From Alcaligenaceae bacterium (GTDB lineage: Bacteria; Pseudomonadota; Gammaproteobacteria; Burkholderiales; Burkholderiaceae_B): 64,000 nt of DNA. Below are positions 18,967 through 28,298 of the stretch, piece after piece; position 1 is the first letter of the stretch, and every line of letters begins with the position of its first letter. The notes below the pieces were generated by a model. It worked only from the letters and a program-made list of their open reading frames with translations, searched no databases and was not told where the DNA came from. The stretch covers positions 62,001-126,000 of the forward strand of contig JACCER010000006.1 in assembly GCA_013416445.1 (NCBI GenBank), read 5' to 3'. The position numbers were made by a program, and so were the translations under genes.

Positions 18967-19941
18967 CTACATTTTCACCAGTACGGAGCCCCAGGTAAAA
19001 CCGCCGCCCACACCTTGCATCATAACCATATCGCCGCTTTTGATGCGCCCGTCGCGGCGCGCGGCATCGAAGGCCAGCGGCACACTGGCCGCCGAGGTAT
19101 TTGCATGCTGGTCGACGGTGACCACTACCTTGCTATCGGGCACGCCAAGCTTGCGCCCAAGGAAATTGATAATTCGCAAATTGGCCTGGTGCGGCACCAA
19201 CCAGTCGATATCAGCCAGCGCAATACCGGCCTGCTCGCACACTTGGTGGGCGGATTTGGCCAGGCTGGTTACAGCCAGCTTGAATACCGCCTGCCCATCC
19301 ATACGCAGGAAAGGGTCGCCGGTAACTTTGCCATGCGACACGTTGCCGGCTGCTGAAAGAATGCCCATCTGGCTACCGTCGGCCCCCAGATGCGCGCCAA
19401 CAATGCCAGGTTCGTTGCTGGCCTGGAGCACAACCGCGCCCGCGCCATCGCCAAACAGCACGCACGTGCCGCGATCGCTCCAGTCGAGTATGCTGGAGAA
19501 GACTTCGGCGCCTATGACCAGCGCTGTTTTTGCGCGGCCCGCCTGTATATAGGCATCGGCGGTAGTCAGGGCATAGACAAAGCCGCTGCACACCGCCTGC
19601 ACATCGAAAGCTGCGCCGCCGATAGCGCCCAGGTTAGCCTGCACCATGCAGGCCGTGCTTGGAAAAATAAAATCGGGAGTCGATGTGGCGACGATGATCA
19701 GATCGATTTCGCTAGCGCTGATGCCTGCGTTGTCCAGGGCCGCCTGCGCGGCCTTGGTTGCCAACATGCTGGTTGTCGTGCCGTCATCGGCGATATGACG
19801 CTGATGAATTCCGGTACGCTCGACAATCCAGGTGTCGGAGGTTTCGACATGCCGGGTCGCCAGATCGGCGGCCAGTTCGTCGTTAGAGACAACGCGCGGG
19901 GGCAAATAGCCGCCGGACCCTATTATTTTGGCATAAGGCAT
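18967..19941 (-). CDS. fabH: 3-oxoacyl-[ACP] synthase III (FabH)
   Basis: The 324-residue initiating condensing enzyme has C118 in '[13 protein letters not shown]', the 'PHQANLRII' histidine motif and the late asparagine in '[13 protein letters not shown]'. It condenses acetyl-CoA with malonyl-ACP to start fatty acid chains. It follows plsX by about 20 bp, the conserved plsX-fabH pair. Confidence 0.97.
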   Translation of the reverse strand: MPYAKIIGSGGYLPPRVVSNDELAADLATRHVETSDTWIVERTGIHQRHIADDGTTTSMLATKAAQAALDNAGISASEIDLIIVATSTPDFIFPSTACMVQANLGAIGGAAFDVQAVCSGFVYALTTADAYIQAGRAKTALVIGAEVFSSILDWSDRGTCVLFGDGAGAVVLQASNEPGIVGAHLGADGSQMGILSAAGNVSHGKVTGDPFLRMDGQAVFKLAVTSLAKSAHQVCEQAGIALADIDWLVPHQANLRIINFLGRKLGVPDSKVVVTVDQHANTSAASVPLAFDAARRDGRIKSGDMVMMQGVGGGFTWGSVLVKM

Positions 19942-19962
19942 AGTAGCTTCCAGGCACCTGAG

Positions 19963-21045
19963 CTAGGGCGCAGGGTCAGATAATTCGTTGGTGATCTTCG
20001 CTGACTCGGCCGCTGCGGCCTGTAGACTCTGGCGAAGGCTGGCAATGGCGCTTGTTGTACCTTCAAGCAAACCATTGTGCACTGCTTCACGGGCGCGCTG
20101 CAACGCATAGCCATATGCATAGGCATCAGCCGATCCGTGGCTTTTAATAACGATACCTCGCAAGCCCAGCAAAGCGGCGCCGTTATAGCGTCGATTATCG
20201 ACCCGATCGCGAAAACGATTCAGTACCGGCTTGGCCAGCATGCCCGCTGCCATGGATAATGAGTCGCGCGTGAATTCGGCGCGCATCATGTTGGCGACCA
20301 TCTTGGCCAGGCCTTCCATGGACTTGAGCACCACATTGCCTACAAAACCATCGCAGACAATGACATCGACCGTGCCTTTGCAGATATCGTCCCCTTCGAC
20401 GTTACCGTAGAAGTTCAAGCCGCTGGTACGCAACATTTCGGCGGCCCGCTTGACGATTTCGTTGCCCTTGATGACCTCTTCGCCAATATTGAGCAGACCT
20501 ATGGTGGGCCGCTGATTCTGGTAAATGGCGGAAGCCAGCGCAGACCCCATGATGGCGAACTGAAAGAGATGCTCGGCCGAGCAATCGACGTTGGCGCCGA
20601 GGTCGAGCATGGTGGTTGCGCTTCCCTTTTGATTGGGAATAGACGTGGCAATAGCCGGGCGGTCGATGCCGTCGAGCGTTTTAAGCACGTAACGCGTGAT
20701 GGCCATCCAGGCGCCAGTATTGCCTGCGGAAATACAGGCATCGGCCCGACCATCTTTCACGGCCTGGGCCGCCACCCGCATGGACGAATCTTTTTTGCGA
20801 CGCAAGGCGACCTCGATGGAGTCGTCCATGAGAACGATTTCCGAGGCGGGGAGGATTTCGTACCAGTCGCCCCCTTGGCAACCTTGCTCTTGCAAGGCAT
20901 CCTGGATGCCCACGGGATTGCCCGCGAGCAAAAAGCGCGTATCAGGGTTCTGCTTCGCAAATGAACAGGCCGCAGGGATGGTTACCGGCAAGCCGATATC
21001 ACCGCCCATGCAGTCGATGGCGATTCGAATCTCAGTTTTCGACAT
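19963..21045 (-). CDS. plsX: Phosphate acyltransferase PlsX
   Basis: The 360-residue protein begins '[18 protein letters not shown]' and keeps the family segments 'DARFLLAGN'-like ('[12 protein letters not shown]'), '[12 protein letters not shown]' and '[20 protein letters not shown]'. PlsX makes acyl-phosphate from acyl-ACP for phospholipid synthesis at the membrane. The ATG at 21045 is preferred to the TTG one codon earlier. It lies 47 bp after rpmF, the widespread yceD-rpmF-plsX-fabH order. Confidence 0.96.
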   Translation of the reverse strand: MSKTEIRIAIDCMGGDIGLPVTIPAACSFAKQNPDTRFLLAGNPVGIQDALQEQGCQGGDWYEILPASEIVLMDDSIEVALRRKKDSSMRVAAQAVKDGRADACISAGNTGAWMAITRYVLKTLDGIDRPAIATSIPNQKGSATTMLDLGANVDCSAEHLFQFAIMGSALASAIYQNQRPTIGLLNIGEEVIKGNEIVKRAAEMLRTSGLNFYGNVEGDDICKGTVDVIVCDGFVGNVVLKSMEGLAKMVANMMRAEFTRDSLSMAAGMLAKPVLNRFRDRVDNRRYNGAALLGLRGIVIKSHGSADAYAYGYALQRAREAVHNGLLEGTTSAIASLRQSLQAAAAESAKITNELSDPAP

Positions 21046-21092
21046 CAAGTACGCAATCGATATTGCTTATCGCAAGATAGCAAACGACTGGA

Positions 21093-21275
21093 TTATTCGT
21101 CGTTTTTGGTCTTGATGACTTTACGGCCACGGTAGATGCCGTTGGGGCTGATGTGATGACGCAGGTGCAATTCGCCCGTGGTAGGTTCGATGGCTGTCGA
21201 AGGACCTACGAGAAAATCGTGCGAACGATGCATACCGCGCTTAGACGGGCTCTTTTTGTTTTGCTGAACGGCCAT
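21093..21275 (-). CDS. rpmF: 50S ribosomal protein L32
   Basis: The 60-residue basic protein begins '[20 protein letters not shown]', the standard L32 N-terminus, and contains '[18 protein letters not shown]'. The zinc-binding cysteines of some L32 proteins are absent, so this is a zinc-independent form. It sits between yceD and plsX as in most proteobacteria. Confidence 0.97.
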   Translation of the reverse strand: MAVQQNKKSPSKRGMHRSHDFLVGPSTAIEPTTGELHLRHHISPNGIYRGRKVIKTKNDE

Positions 21276-21339
21276 GATGACTCCTGTAAACGGGTCGCTA
21301 TTGTACGCGATGATTCCCGCAAGTTAAATTCGGTAAAGA

Positions 21340-21873
21340 TCAATCTTTTTTCAGCTGACCCAACACCGAAAACGGCGAAGGTCGGGCTGGATCGGTGTCG
21401 GGCTCTTGAACAAGAGATTCCGGCAACGACGGACAAACATCGTGCTTGGGCACATACGGCAAGCTGAGTATGACCTCGTCTTCGACAAGAGCCAGAACAT
21501 CAAGGCGCTGCGACCCCAGGATACGCTCGATGAGATCATCGGGGTCGGTATCAGCGGCTTCGCCGGCATCAAGGTCAGCCTCGGAGTTAACCACCTGCAA
21601 ACGGTTCAGGCTGTCGATGCTCCATGCAAACGGCTGCATGCAGCGCTGGCATTCAAGCATAGGACTAGCCTTGACCTGGACCCGCAAAAAACGCTGGCCA
21701 AAGGCATCCATTTCGCCCTTAACTACCCATTCCACTGTAGTGTCGGCCTGTTCAGGCAAACCTTCGAGCAAACGTTCGAACTGAGCAATTGCAGCCTGGC
21801 CGCTAACCTCGTGACCAGCACGGGTAAGCTCGTACGTGTCAACATACTGTATTTCCACGCCTGGGTTCCCCAT
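21340..21873 (-). CDS. yceD: YceD/DUF177 family protein
   Basis: The 177-residue protein belongs to the family always found upstream of rpmF. It has the conserved 'LECQRCMQPF' cysteine pair and the acidic 'DPDDLIERILGSQ' and 'EDEVILSLPYVPKHD' segments. Homologues (including plant ones) are implicated in 23S rRNA accumulation; the molecular role is not settled. It starts the long minus-strand array and diverges from maf across a 190 bp AT-rich region that probably holds both promoters. Confidence 0.92.
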   Translation of the reverse strand: MGNPGVEIQYVDTYELTRAGHEVSGQAAIAQFERLLEGLPEQADTTVEWVVKGEMDAFGQRFLRVQVKASPMLECQRCMQPFAWSIDSLNRLQVVNSEADLDAGEAADTDPDDLIERILGSQRLDVLALVEDEVILSLPYVPKHDVCPSLPESLVQEPDTDPARPSPFSVLGQLKKD

Positions 21874-22063
21874 ACCTTGATTCCCGTACCCGAGACCAAG
21901 ATTAAAATTCAGTTAACTACTGTGCTTTCTTTGCCCGCCAAAGGCAACCATATAAAAGCAGCCGCAAAGCGGCTAATGGCCAATACTTTCGCGCATAAAG
22001 AAAACATTAGATAATAGCGCGTTCAGCCATCGCCAGTCAAACCAGATCAGCAAATACCCTACT

Positions 22064-22642
22064 ATGCGTCTCATCCTTGCATCAAGCTCGCCCTATCGTC
22101 AGGAAATGCTCAAGCGCCTGCGAATTCCCTTCATTGCCGTGTCGCCAAATATTGATGAAACCCCGCTTGCCAACGAAAGCCCAACCGACCTGGCGCTGCG
22201 GCTATCGTTAGCCAAGGCGCAGGCGGTTCTCCCCGCCCACCCTGGCGCCCTGGTGATAGGCTCGGACCAGGTCGCCACCATAGATGGTCTTCCCATAGGC
22301 AAGCCGGGTACATTCGAGCGCGCCCAGGCTCAGCTTGAACAGCTTAGCGGCCGTACAGTGGAATTCCATAGCGCACTATGCGTCAGCAATGGTTTACGTC
22401 ATGAAATCGCCGATGTGCTTACCTTATGCCGCTTCCGCTCATTGAGCGCACATGAAATTGCCGAATACCTGCGCCGGGAACAGCCTTACGACACCGCCGG
22501 CAGCGCCAAGGCCGAAAGCCTGGGCATCGCCCTCATGGAAAGCATGCAGTCCGACGACCCCACAGCCATAATAGGCCTGCCACTTATTACGCTCAGCCGT
22601 ATGCTAAGAGGATTCGGGCTTAATCCGCTGACGCATTCTTGA
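22064..22642 (+). CDS. Maf-family nucleoside triphosphate pyrophosphatase (YceF type)
   Basis: The 192-residue protein starts 'MRLILASSSPYRQEMLKRL', with the Maf motifs 'VIGSDQVATIDG' and 'PYDTAGSAKAESLG'. Maf enzymes hydrolyse non-canonical or methylated nucleotides; the YceF branch prefers 7-methyl-GTP. It diverges from yceD, as E. coli yceF does, which supports the YceF assignment. Confidence 0.92.
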   Translation: MRLILASSSPYRQEMLKRLRIPFIAVSPNIDETPLANESPTDLALRLSLAKAQAVLPAHPGALVIGSDQVATIDGLPIGKPGTFERAQAQLEQLSGRTVEFHSALCVSNGLRHEIADVLTLCRFRSLSAHEIAEYLRREQPYDTAGSAKAESLGIALMESMQSDDPTAIIGLPLITLSRMLRGFGLNPLTHS

Positions 22643-22718
22643 TCATTATTAGGGGTGTGTTGAGTCAATTGCATTCCTCTTGTGGTGTTTCAATGTTATT
22701 TCTGTTGCAGTGCTGTTT

Positions 22719-22746
22719 GTCGGATTACGCCTGCGACCAATCGACA
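22719..22746. repeat. REP-like palindrome, degenerate copy
   Basis: The left half GTCGGATTACGCCTGCG matches the dispersed palindrome. The right half is degraded (CCAATCGACAT). It lies in the 145 bp gap between maf and the methyltransferase gene. Confidence 0.45.
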
Positions 22747-22787
22747 TCCCCCCTTTCGTACCCAAAAACCAACCACCTGGAGCAATA

Positions 22788-23507
22788 GTGAAACCAGCCG
22801 GAACCCTACATTTAATTCCTGTCGGCCTGGGCGCATCCGTCCCCGCGCTCTGGCTGCCGCAAGCAGCGCAAGAACTCGCCTCGCGTCTTACTACCTATAT
22901 TGCAGAAAACGCCAAAACGGCGCGCGCCTTCCTGAAACTGATAGGTACGGTCAGCCCCCTGCAGGAAATCACCATACATACCTTGGACAACAAGGTCGAC
23001 GCGCAACGTATGCGCGCCTGGCTCAAACCGCTTATGGAAGGCGGGGAAATCGGGCTGGTATCAGAGGCCGGCTGCCCGGCAGTGGCAGACCCTGGCGCCA
23101 AGGTCGTAGCGGTTGCCCATGCCATGGGTATACGCGTCGCACCATGGGTAGGGCCTTCTTCGATTTTGCTGAGCCTGATGGCCAGCGGCCTGGACGGCCA
23201 ACGCTTTGCTTTTCACGGTTATGCTCCGGTAGACCCCGCCGCGCGCGCGCAACAGCTCAAAACCTGGGAAATCGATTCGCACAAGTACGAACAAACTCAG
23301 ATACTGATAGAAACCCCCTACCGCAACGATGCGATGTTCCAGGCACTGAAGCAGGCGCTCAAAGGCAGCACCCGCCTTTGCATTGCAAGGTCGCTGACCA
23401 CTCACGACGAGCTGATACAAACCCACAGTGTCGCCGACTGGAAAACCCAACCCGCGCCAGACCTTGCAAAGAAACCTACAATTTTTCTGTTTCTGGCCGG
23501 ACGCTAG
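22788..23507 (+). CDS. SAM-dependent methyltransferase, tetrapyrrole methylase (RsmI-like) family
   Basis: The 239-residue protein has the TP-methylase fold: N-terminal 'LHLIPVGLG', the RsmI-like 'GLVSEAGCPAVADPGAKVV' and the glycine-rich 'GPSSILLSLMASGL'. RsmI methylates the ribose of C1402 in 16S rRNA, but this is a shorter paralogue and its substrate is uncertain. A GTG at 22788 is chosen because it starts the conserved domain; upstream codons run through a REP-like repeat. The next gene begins 4 bp later, so they are probably co-transcribed. Confidence 0.85.
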   Translation: MKPAGTLHLIPVGLGASVPALWLPQAAQELASRLTTYIAENAKTARAFLKLIGTVSPLQEITIHTLDNKVDAQRMRAWLKPLMEGGEIGLVSEAGCPAVADPGAKVVAVAHAMGIRVAPWVGPSSILLSLMASGLDGQRFAFHGYAPVDPAARAQQLKTWEIDSHKYEQTQILIETPYRNDAMFQALKQALKGSTRLCIARSLTTHDELIQTHSVADWKTQPAPDLAKKPTIFLFLAGR

Positions 23508-23511
23508 GCTT

Positions 23512-24369
23512 ATGCATCACAACCTGGCTCCAACCACCCACATAGCCCAAGCTGGCGCACCTCGCCCCAGTGCATTGCTGGCTCGCCTGGCAAGGGCAGC
23601 ACGACTCAGCGGCCCTTGCCTGCTGCTATTGTTGGCAGCCTGCGGCACCTACCAACCTGGCGGCTTGGAAATCGACCGCAGCATACAGGCCAAGAGCCAG
23701 AACAGCCGGGTCGAATTCATCGTGCTGCATTACACGTCGTCTGATAACGCCAAGTCGCTGAAGGTGTTGTCGCAGTTAAACGTAAGCAGCCACTATCTGC
23801 TTACCAACGACAGCACACCGCGCCTGTACCAGTTAGTCGATGAAAACCGCCGCGCCTGGCATGCCGGTGTCAGCGAATGGCAGGGCCGCACCGACATGAA
23901 CTCGGGCTCGATAGGGGTGGAAATCGTCAACCAAGGCCGCAGCGGCAACGACTGGGAGCCGTATACGCCGGCGCAAATCGCCATGCTGACCACGCTGCTG
24001 CAAGACATCATCCAGCGTCATCAGATCAAGTCCCTGAATATCGTCGGGCACAGTGACATCGCCCCACAGCGCAAGATAGACCCCGGCCCCCTGTTTCCCT
24101 GGAAACAACTGGCACAACAAGGAATAGGACGCTGGTACGACGAGGCCAAGGCGCAAGAATATGAACAGGATTTTCTGCTCAAAGGCTTGCCCAATATGAT
24201 CTGGACACAAAAGGAACTACAACGCGCCGGCTATAAAATCCCGCAAAATGGCTTGCTTGATAAAGCCAGCAAAAACGTGATTGCCGCTTTTCAGATGCAC
24301 TATCGCCCCGCCCTGCATGACGGCATCCCCGATGCACAAACCCTGGCTATCCTGAAAGCCTTGCCGTAG
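23512..24369 (+). CDS. N-acetylmuramoyl-L-alanine amidase lipoprotein (AmiD-like)
   Basis: The 285-residue protein has a lipoprotein signal ending in LLLAAC. An Amidase_2 domain follows with zinc-ligand candidates in 'EFIVLHYTSS', 'WHAGVSEWQG' and 'NIVGHSDIAPQRKIDPG'. A C-terminal peptidoglycan-binding domain ('LQRAGYKIPQNGLLDKAS') comes last. It would be anchored to the outer membrane and cleave muropeptide side chains during wall recycling, like E. coli AmiD. Its stop codon lies in a half-copy of the REP-like repeat, directly facing msrQ. Confidence 0.9.
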   Translation: MHHNLAPTTHIAQAGAPRPSALLARLARAARLSGPCLLLLLAACGTYQPGGLEIDRSIQAKSQNSRVEFIVLHYTSSDNAKSLKVLSQLNVSSHYLLTNDSTPRLYQLVDENRRAWHAGVSEWQGRTDMNSGSIGVEIVNQGRSGNDWEPYTPAQIAMLTTLLQDIIQRHQIKSLNIVGHSDIAPQRKIDPGPLFPWKQLAQQGIGRWYDEAKAQEYEQDFLLKGLPNMIWTQKELQRAGYKIPQNGLLDKASKNVIAAFQMHYRPALHDGIPDAQTLAILKALP

Positions 24370-24382
24370 GTCGGCTTAGCGC
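24366..24382. repeat. Half REP-like repeat at convergent gene ends
   Basis: GTAGGTCGGCTTAGCGC matches one arm of the dispersed palindrome in reverse orientation. It supplies the TAG of the amidase gene and the TAA (TTA on the plus strand) of msrQ. Confidence 0.4.
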
Positions 24383-25002
24383 CGCCGGCTAAAAAGGTAG
24401 GCCAGGCGCACCAGCAAGAGCACAGCAAGAATGACGCCATAGGAATAGGGTTCGAAAAAATCGTTTTTCCCCGCCCTGACCAGCCAGAAATGCCAGACCG
24501 ACAACGCCGCTATGGCGTATATGGCCCGATGCAGGTCTTGCCAGTAGCGCCCCATGCGCCGCATCCATCCTCGGGTTGAGGTGCAGGCCAGCGCCAACAT
24601 GGGCACAAAGGCGACCATGCCCACGGTGATAAAAGTACGCTGGAGGATGTCATCCCACATAGACACTAGCGACCAGCCGCGCTCCCAGTAGGCCCAGCCC
24701 AGTAAATGCAGGCAGGTATAAAAAAAGGCAAACAGGCCCAGCATGCGACGCAGGCGAACCAGTGCCGGCTGACGTAAAGCACGACGCAAGGGGGTAATTG
24801 CCAGCGTAAGCAGCAAAGCAACCAACGCCCAGACGCCCGACGAACGTATCAGGAACTCGGGCGGGTTGGCGCCGAGGCCGTCGTTGAAAGCCAGCCATAG
24901 CCAGCGCCATAGCGGATACAAAGCCAGCAGAAAAACCCAAGGCTTATAGCGCCCGATTTGCGCCGCCGTCCAGTTGGACTGAGCTATGGCCACAGCCAGC
25001 AT
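24376..25002 (-). CDS. msrQ: Membrane haem subunit MsrQ
   Basis: The 208-residue protein has six membrane helices with haem-ligand histidines in 'YTCLHLLGWAYW' and 'DLHRAIYAIAALSVWHFW', the ferric-reductase-like fold. MsrQ passes electrons from the quinone pool to periplasmic MsrP, which repairs oxidised methionines. The ATG at 25002 starts the normal N-terminus and follows the msrP stop by 16 bp. Confidence 0.92.
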   Translation of the reverse strand: MLAVAIAQSNWTAAQIGRYKPWVFLLALYPLWRWLWLAFNDGLGANPPEFLIRSSGVWALVALLLTLAITPLRRALRQPALVRLRRMLGLFAFFYTCLHLLGWAYWERGWSLVSMWDDILQRTFITVGMVAFVPMLALACTSTRGWMRRMGRYWQDLHRAIYAIAALSVWHFWLVRAGKNDFFEPYSYGVILAVLLLVRLAYLFSRRR

Positions 25003-25018
25003 GCAATACGTCCTGATT

Positions 25019-25978
25019 CTAATAGTTTTCCCGCAAATCCATGCCGGTATAAAGCGACGCCACCTGATCACCGTAGCCATTGAACATCAGGGTATCGGCA
25101 CGCGGGGAAAATATGCCATCGCCTATTCGGCGCTCGGTTGCCTGGCTCCAGCGCGGATGGGGCACATTTGGATTGACATTGGCGTAGAACCCATATTCAC
25201 GCGGGGCGGCCTTTACCCAACTAGTCAGCGGCATTTTTTCAAGCAGGCGTATCTTGACTATGGATTTGCCTGATTTGAAACCGTATTTCCAGGGTATCGC
25301 TACCCGCATGGGCGCGCCATTCTGATTGGGCAGCAACTTGCCATAGACCCCAAACACCAGCATGGTCAGCGGATGCATGGCTTCGTCTATGCGCAAGGCT
25401 TCGACGTAAGGCCAGTCGAGTATCTGGTCATTCAGGGCAGGCATGGCCTTGGGCTGCACAGTCGTAACGAATTCCACATACTTGGCTTTACTGGTGGGTT
25501 CGACCTGTTTAAGCAGCGTTGCCAGAGCATACCCGCTCCAGGGGATCACCATGGACCAGGCTTCGACACAACGCAGCCGGTAAATGCGCTCCTCCATGGG
25601 AGCCAGCTTAAGCAAGTCGTCAATATCAAAGCTGCGCGGCCTGGCGACCTCGCCTTCTATGCTGACTGTCCAGGGCCTGGTTTGCAGGCTGCCCGCGTAG
25701 TTCACGGGGTCGGTTTTACCGGTACCGAATTCATAAAAATTGTTATAGGAACTGACGTCTTTTTCAGGGGTCAGCTTATTGCTTAGCCAGTACTGAGGGT
25801 TGGGCTGGCTGGGCAGCGTGGCACGGGAGTCTGCCATGGCCCAGGCGGGCAGCAAAGTGCCCGCACCCAGCGCTGCCGCCCCCAGGCCCGCTTGCTGCAG
25901 CCACTTGCGCCGCGATAGCCAGACAGTTTCAGGAGTGATTTCAGATGAGGCAATATGCGGTATACGAAGCTTGGACAT
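25019..25978 (-). CDS. msrP: Periplasmic methionine sulfoxide reductase MsrP
   Basis: The 319-residue molybdoenzyme has a twin-arginine signal (R23-R24 in '[11 protein letters not shown]', hydrophobic stretch to about residue 50) and the molybdenum-ligand C137 in '[14 protein letters not shown]'. It reduces free and protein-bound methionine sulfoxide in the periplasm. It forms an operon with msrQ. A separate msrB lies at 54679 for cytoplasmic repair. Confidence 0.95.
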   Translation of the reverse strand: MSKLRIPHIASSEITPETVWLSRRKWLQQAGLGAAALGAGTLLPAWAMADSRATLPSQPNPQYWLSNKLTPEKDVSSYNNFYEFGTGKTDPVNYAGSLQTRPWTVSIEGEVARPRSFDIDDLLKLAPMEERIYRLRCVEAWSMVIPWSGYALATLLKQVEPTSKAKYVEFVTTVQPKAMPALNDQILDWPYVEALRIDEAMHPLTMLVFGVYGKLLPNQNGAPMRVAIPWKYGFKSGKSIVKIRLLEKMPLTSWVKAAPREYGFYANVNPNVPHPRWSQATERRIGDGIFSPRADTLMFNGYGDQVASLYTGMDLRENY

Positions 25979-26163
25979 GGCTGCTCTTGGTCAGGGTATT
26001 GCTAAGGCAGGGCCGCTATCGGCGCGAACCCGGCTGGATTATCCATGCTAAGACGTTTCTTTAAGCATAAAAGTTCCCTGGCGCTTAAAGCTTGCTTTGG
26101 TGGCGCTGTTTTCGCCAAAACATAAATCAAGCTCGTTTTGCCGGATACTTTGATACGCGACTT

Positions 26164-26196
26164 GTCGGATTACGCCTGCGGCTAACCCGACCTACA
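26164..26196. repeat. REP-like palindrome at the 3' end of the HAD gene
   Basis: GTCGGATTACGCC and GGCTAACCCGACCTACA form an imperfect palindrome. The stop codon of the HAD gene (CTA on the plus strand, 26192-26194) lies inside the right arm. Confidence 0.6.
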
Positions 26197-26845
26197 CACG
26201 CGCCAGTATCCATGCCTGCATCTCGCCTACGCTGGACACCATGACGGTGGGCTCGGCCTCGAGCAGGGTGCTTTTATCGTGCGCGCCATAGGTGACGGCC
26301 ATGCTGTCTATTCCGGCACTGGTAGCCATCTGGATGTCGTGCGAGGTATCGCCCACCATCAGCAAGCGTTCTGGAGACAGGCCGAGTTCCTCTGTGATTT
26401 CCAGCAACATGCCTGGATGAGGCTTGCTGAAGGATTCATCGGCACAGCGGGTGGTGTCGAAGTAGCGATGCAGCTTCTTTGCACTTAGCACCCGCTCAAG
26501 CCCGACACGACTTTTCCCCGTAGCCACGCCTAATGTCACAGCCCGCTGGCGCAGCGTGTCGAGCAAGTCGATTATGCCGTCGAACAATTTGATTTCCGGA
26601 TCGCGACGCAAAAAATGGTGGCGGTAGCGCTCAAGAAACAGCGGCAACTGTTCGGCGCTTAGCGTGGGAACGCAGTGATACAGCGCACTTTCCAGTGAAA
26701 GCCCAATAACCCAACTGGCTGTGCTGGTCTCTGGTATAGGCAAGTCGACATCGGCACATGCCGACTGAATGGCCTCGACGATGCTGTGAGTGGAGTCCAT
26801 CACAGTGCCATCCCAGTCAAAAATTACAGCCTCATAGCGTTTCAA
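26192..26845 (-). CDS. HAD-superfamily phosphatase (Gph/PGP-like)
   Basis: The 217-residue protein has HAD motif I 'VIFDWDGTVMDS', motif II 'GVATGKS', a lysine in 'FSKPHPG' and motif IV 'MVGDTSHDIQMA'. A helical cap lies after motif I. It resembles phosphoglycolate phosphatase and related HAD-IA enzymes; the substrate is unproven. Its start overlaps the rluC stop as ATGA, a pairing common in betaproteobacteria. Confidence 0.88.
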   Translation of the reverse strand: MKRYEAVIFDWDGTVMDSTHSIVEAIQSACADVDLPIPETSTASWVIGLSLESALYHCVPTLSAEQLPLFLERYRHHFLRRDPEIKLFDGIIDLLDTLRQRAVTLGVATGKSRVGLERVLSAKKLHRYFDTTRCADESFSKPHPGMLLEITEELGLSPERLLMVGDTSHDIQMATSAGIDSMAVTYGAHDKSTLLEAEPTVMVSSVGEMQAWILARV

Positions 26846-27795
26846 GAGTGTTGCTCCAGGTAATCAAGAATTTGCAGGCAGGCAGGCGGCAGCGGCGCTG
26901 TCAGGACTAGCGGTTCACCTGTCAATGGATGGGGCAATTCAAGACGGCAAGCATGTAAAAACATACGGGAAAAACCAAGCTTGGCAAACCGAGCCTGGAT
27001 TTCATCGGAGCCGTATTTATCGTCACCCACGATGGAATGGCCACTAGCTGCCAAGTGCACCCGAATCTGGTGCGTGCGGCCAGTACGAAGTTCAGCGTCA
27101 AGCAAACTATAGCGGCCATAGCGCTTTTGCAACGTAATGATAGTGTGCGATGCCTTGCCCAGCGCATCGACCTTGACCCGCCGCTCGCCCGACGCCGTAA
27201 GCCACTTGAGCAAAGGCAGGCGTATATGCTGCCTGTCGTTGACCCAGTCGCCCACGACCAGCGCCAGGTAGTGCTTGCGCCCTCCCCCCTCACGCATCAT
27301 GTCGTGCAGCACGACCAGCGCCTTGCGTCTTTTGGCTATCAGCAACAAACCCGAGGTATCTCGGTCAAGGCGATGGGCTAGTTCAAGAAATGGCGCGTCT
27401 GGGCGAGCGGCACGCAATTGTTCGATGACGCCAAACGACACGCCACTGCCACCATGTACGGCGACTCCGGCGGGTTTGTTGATGACAATGATGGCGTCGT
27501 CTTCAAAAACGATGGGGAATACCGCTGGCGGCACAGGCTTTGCCTGGCCTGGACTAGGCAGCCGTATAGGCGGCACGCGTACGGTATCGCCCTCTTCGAG
27601 TCGATAGTCGGCGGCAATGCGCCCCTTATTGACCCTGACTTCGCCACCACGTATTGCCTTGTACAAATGGCTTTTAGGCACGCCTTTACACAAGCGCAAC
27701 AAGAAATTATCAATGCGCTGGCCAGCCTGTTCGGCGCCAATTTCAACAAAACGCACACTCGGAGCGGGGTTTTCAGTAATAACAGTTTTGCGCAT
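26842..27795 (-). CDS. rluC: 23S rRNA pseudouridine synthase RluC
   Basis: The 317-residue enzyme has an N-terminal S4 RNA-binding domain ('AGQRIDNFLLRLCKGVP') and the RluA-family catalytic motif 'AHRLDRDTSGLLL' with the aspartate nucleophile. RluC modifies U955, U2504 and U2580 of 23S rRNA. It is divergent from rne, as in E. coli. Two in-frame ATGs (27810 and 27795) are possible and neither has a clear Shine-Dalgarno; the shorter is listed. Confidence 0.93.
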   Translation of the reverse strand: MRKTVITENPAPSVRFVEIGAEQAGQRIDNFLLRLCKGVPKSHLYKAIRGGEVRVNKGRIAADYRLEEGDTVRVPPIRLPSPGQAKPVPPAVFPIVFEDDAIIVINKPAGVAVHGGSGVSFGVIEQLRAARPDAPFLELAHRLDRDTSGLLLIAKRRKALVVLHDMMREGGGRKHYLALVVGDWVNDRQHIRLPLLKWLTASGERRVKVDALGKASHTIITLQKRYGRYSLLDAELRTGRTHQIRVHLAASGHSIVGDDKYGSDEIQARFAKLGFSRMFLHACRLELPHPLTGEPLVLTAPLPPACLQILDYLEQHS

Positions 27796-27815
27796 AGGGA
27801 AAAGCGGCATATAAT
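27788..27815 (+). promoter_or_regulatory. Candidate rne promoter
   Basis: TTGCGC (27788-27793), a 16 bp spacer and a perfect TATAAT (27810-27815) point towards rne. Transcription from about 27822 would give a leader of some 477 nt. The -35 matches only three of six consensus bases. Confidence 0.45.
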
Positions 27816-27821
27816 CGCGTC

Positions 27822-28298
27822 AGCCTATAGAAGCTGAGAATAACCGCCAAACGTAGAGATGCAAGGGATGCGTCTCCGTTAGGCGAAGAAGGCTCACATT
27901 GTACTGCCTGCCTTTCAGCTTCTGGGTCATTTGGTCGCCGGGGCAAGCCCGATCTTGAAAATAGTTGTGTGGCACATTGCCCGCTATCCATCCAGATCAG
28001 CTGCCAACCGCGTGAGGCTCTGAATCTTTTGCGAAATTTGTCATACGTTTACATGCACCAGCCGCGAATTCACAAACGCGTCTGCCGTTCCCAGCAATTT
28101 TTTTGTCAACCACTATAGTGAATCTGACCTTCCTGCTGACTGAACTGCGTACCTACAGGTTCGCTGTGCCTTCCTGACACAAGGTGGGCATTGCCGACGC
28201 AGTCAGCAAGCCTACGCTGCAGATTTAGCGCCACACACCGAGTGACCCGCGGTCGTGCGCCGATTATCGGTGCGCCATGACTACGGAGAAATACACTC
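27822..28298 (+). other. Long structured 5' leader of rne
   Basis: No gene is seen in this 477 bp stretch. It contains several stem-loops, including GAGATGC/GCGTCTC near 27856 and a long-range GCTGACTG (28135-28142) with CAGTCAGC (28200-28207). A second TATAGT at 28114-28119 could be a closer promoter. In E. coli the 361 nt rne leader, also divergent from rluC, mediates autoregulation by RNase E; a similar role here is inference. Confidence 0.45.
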
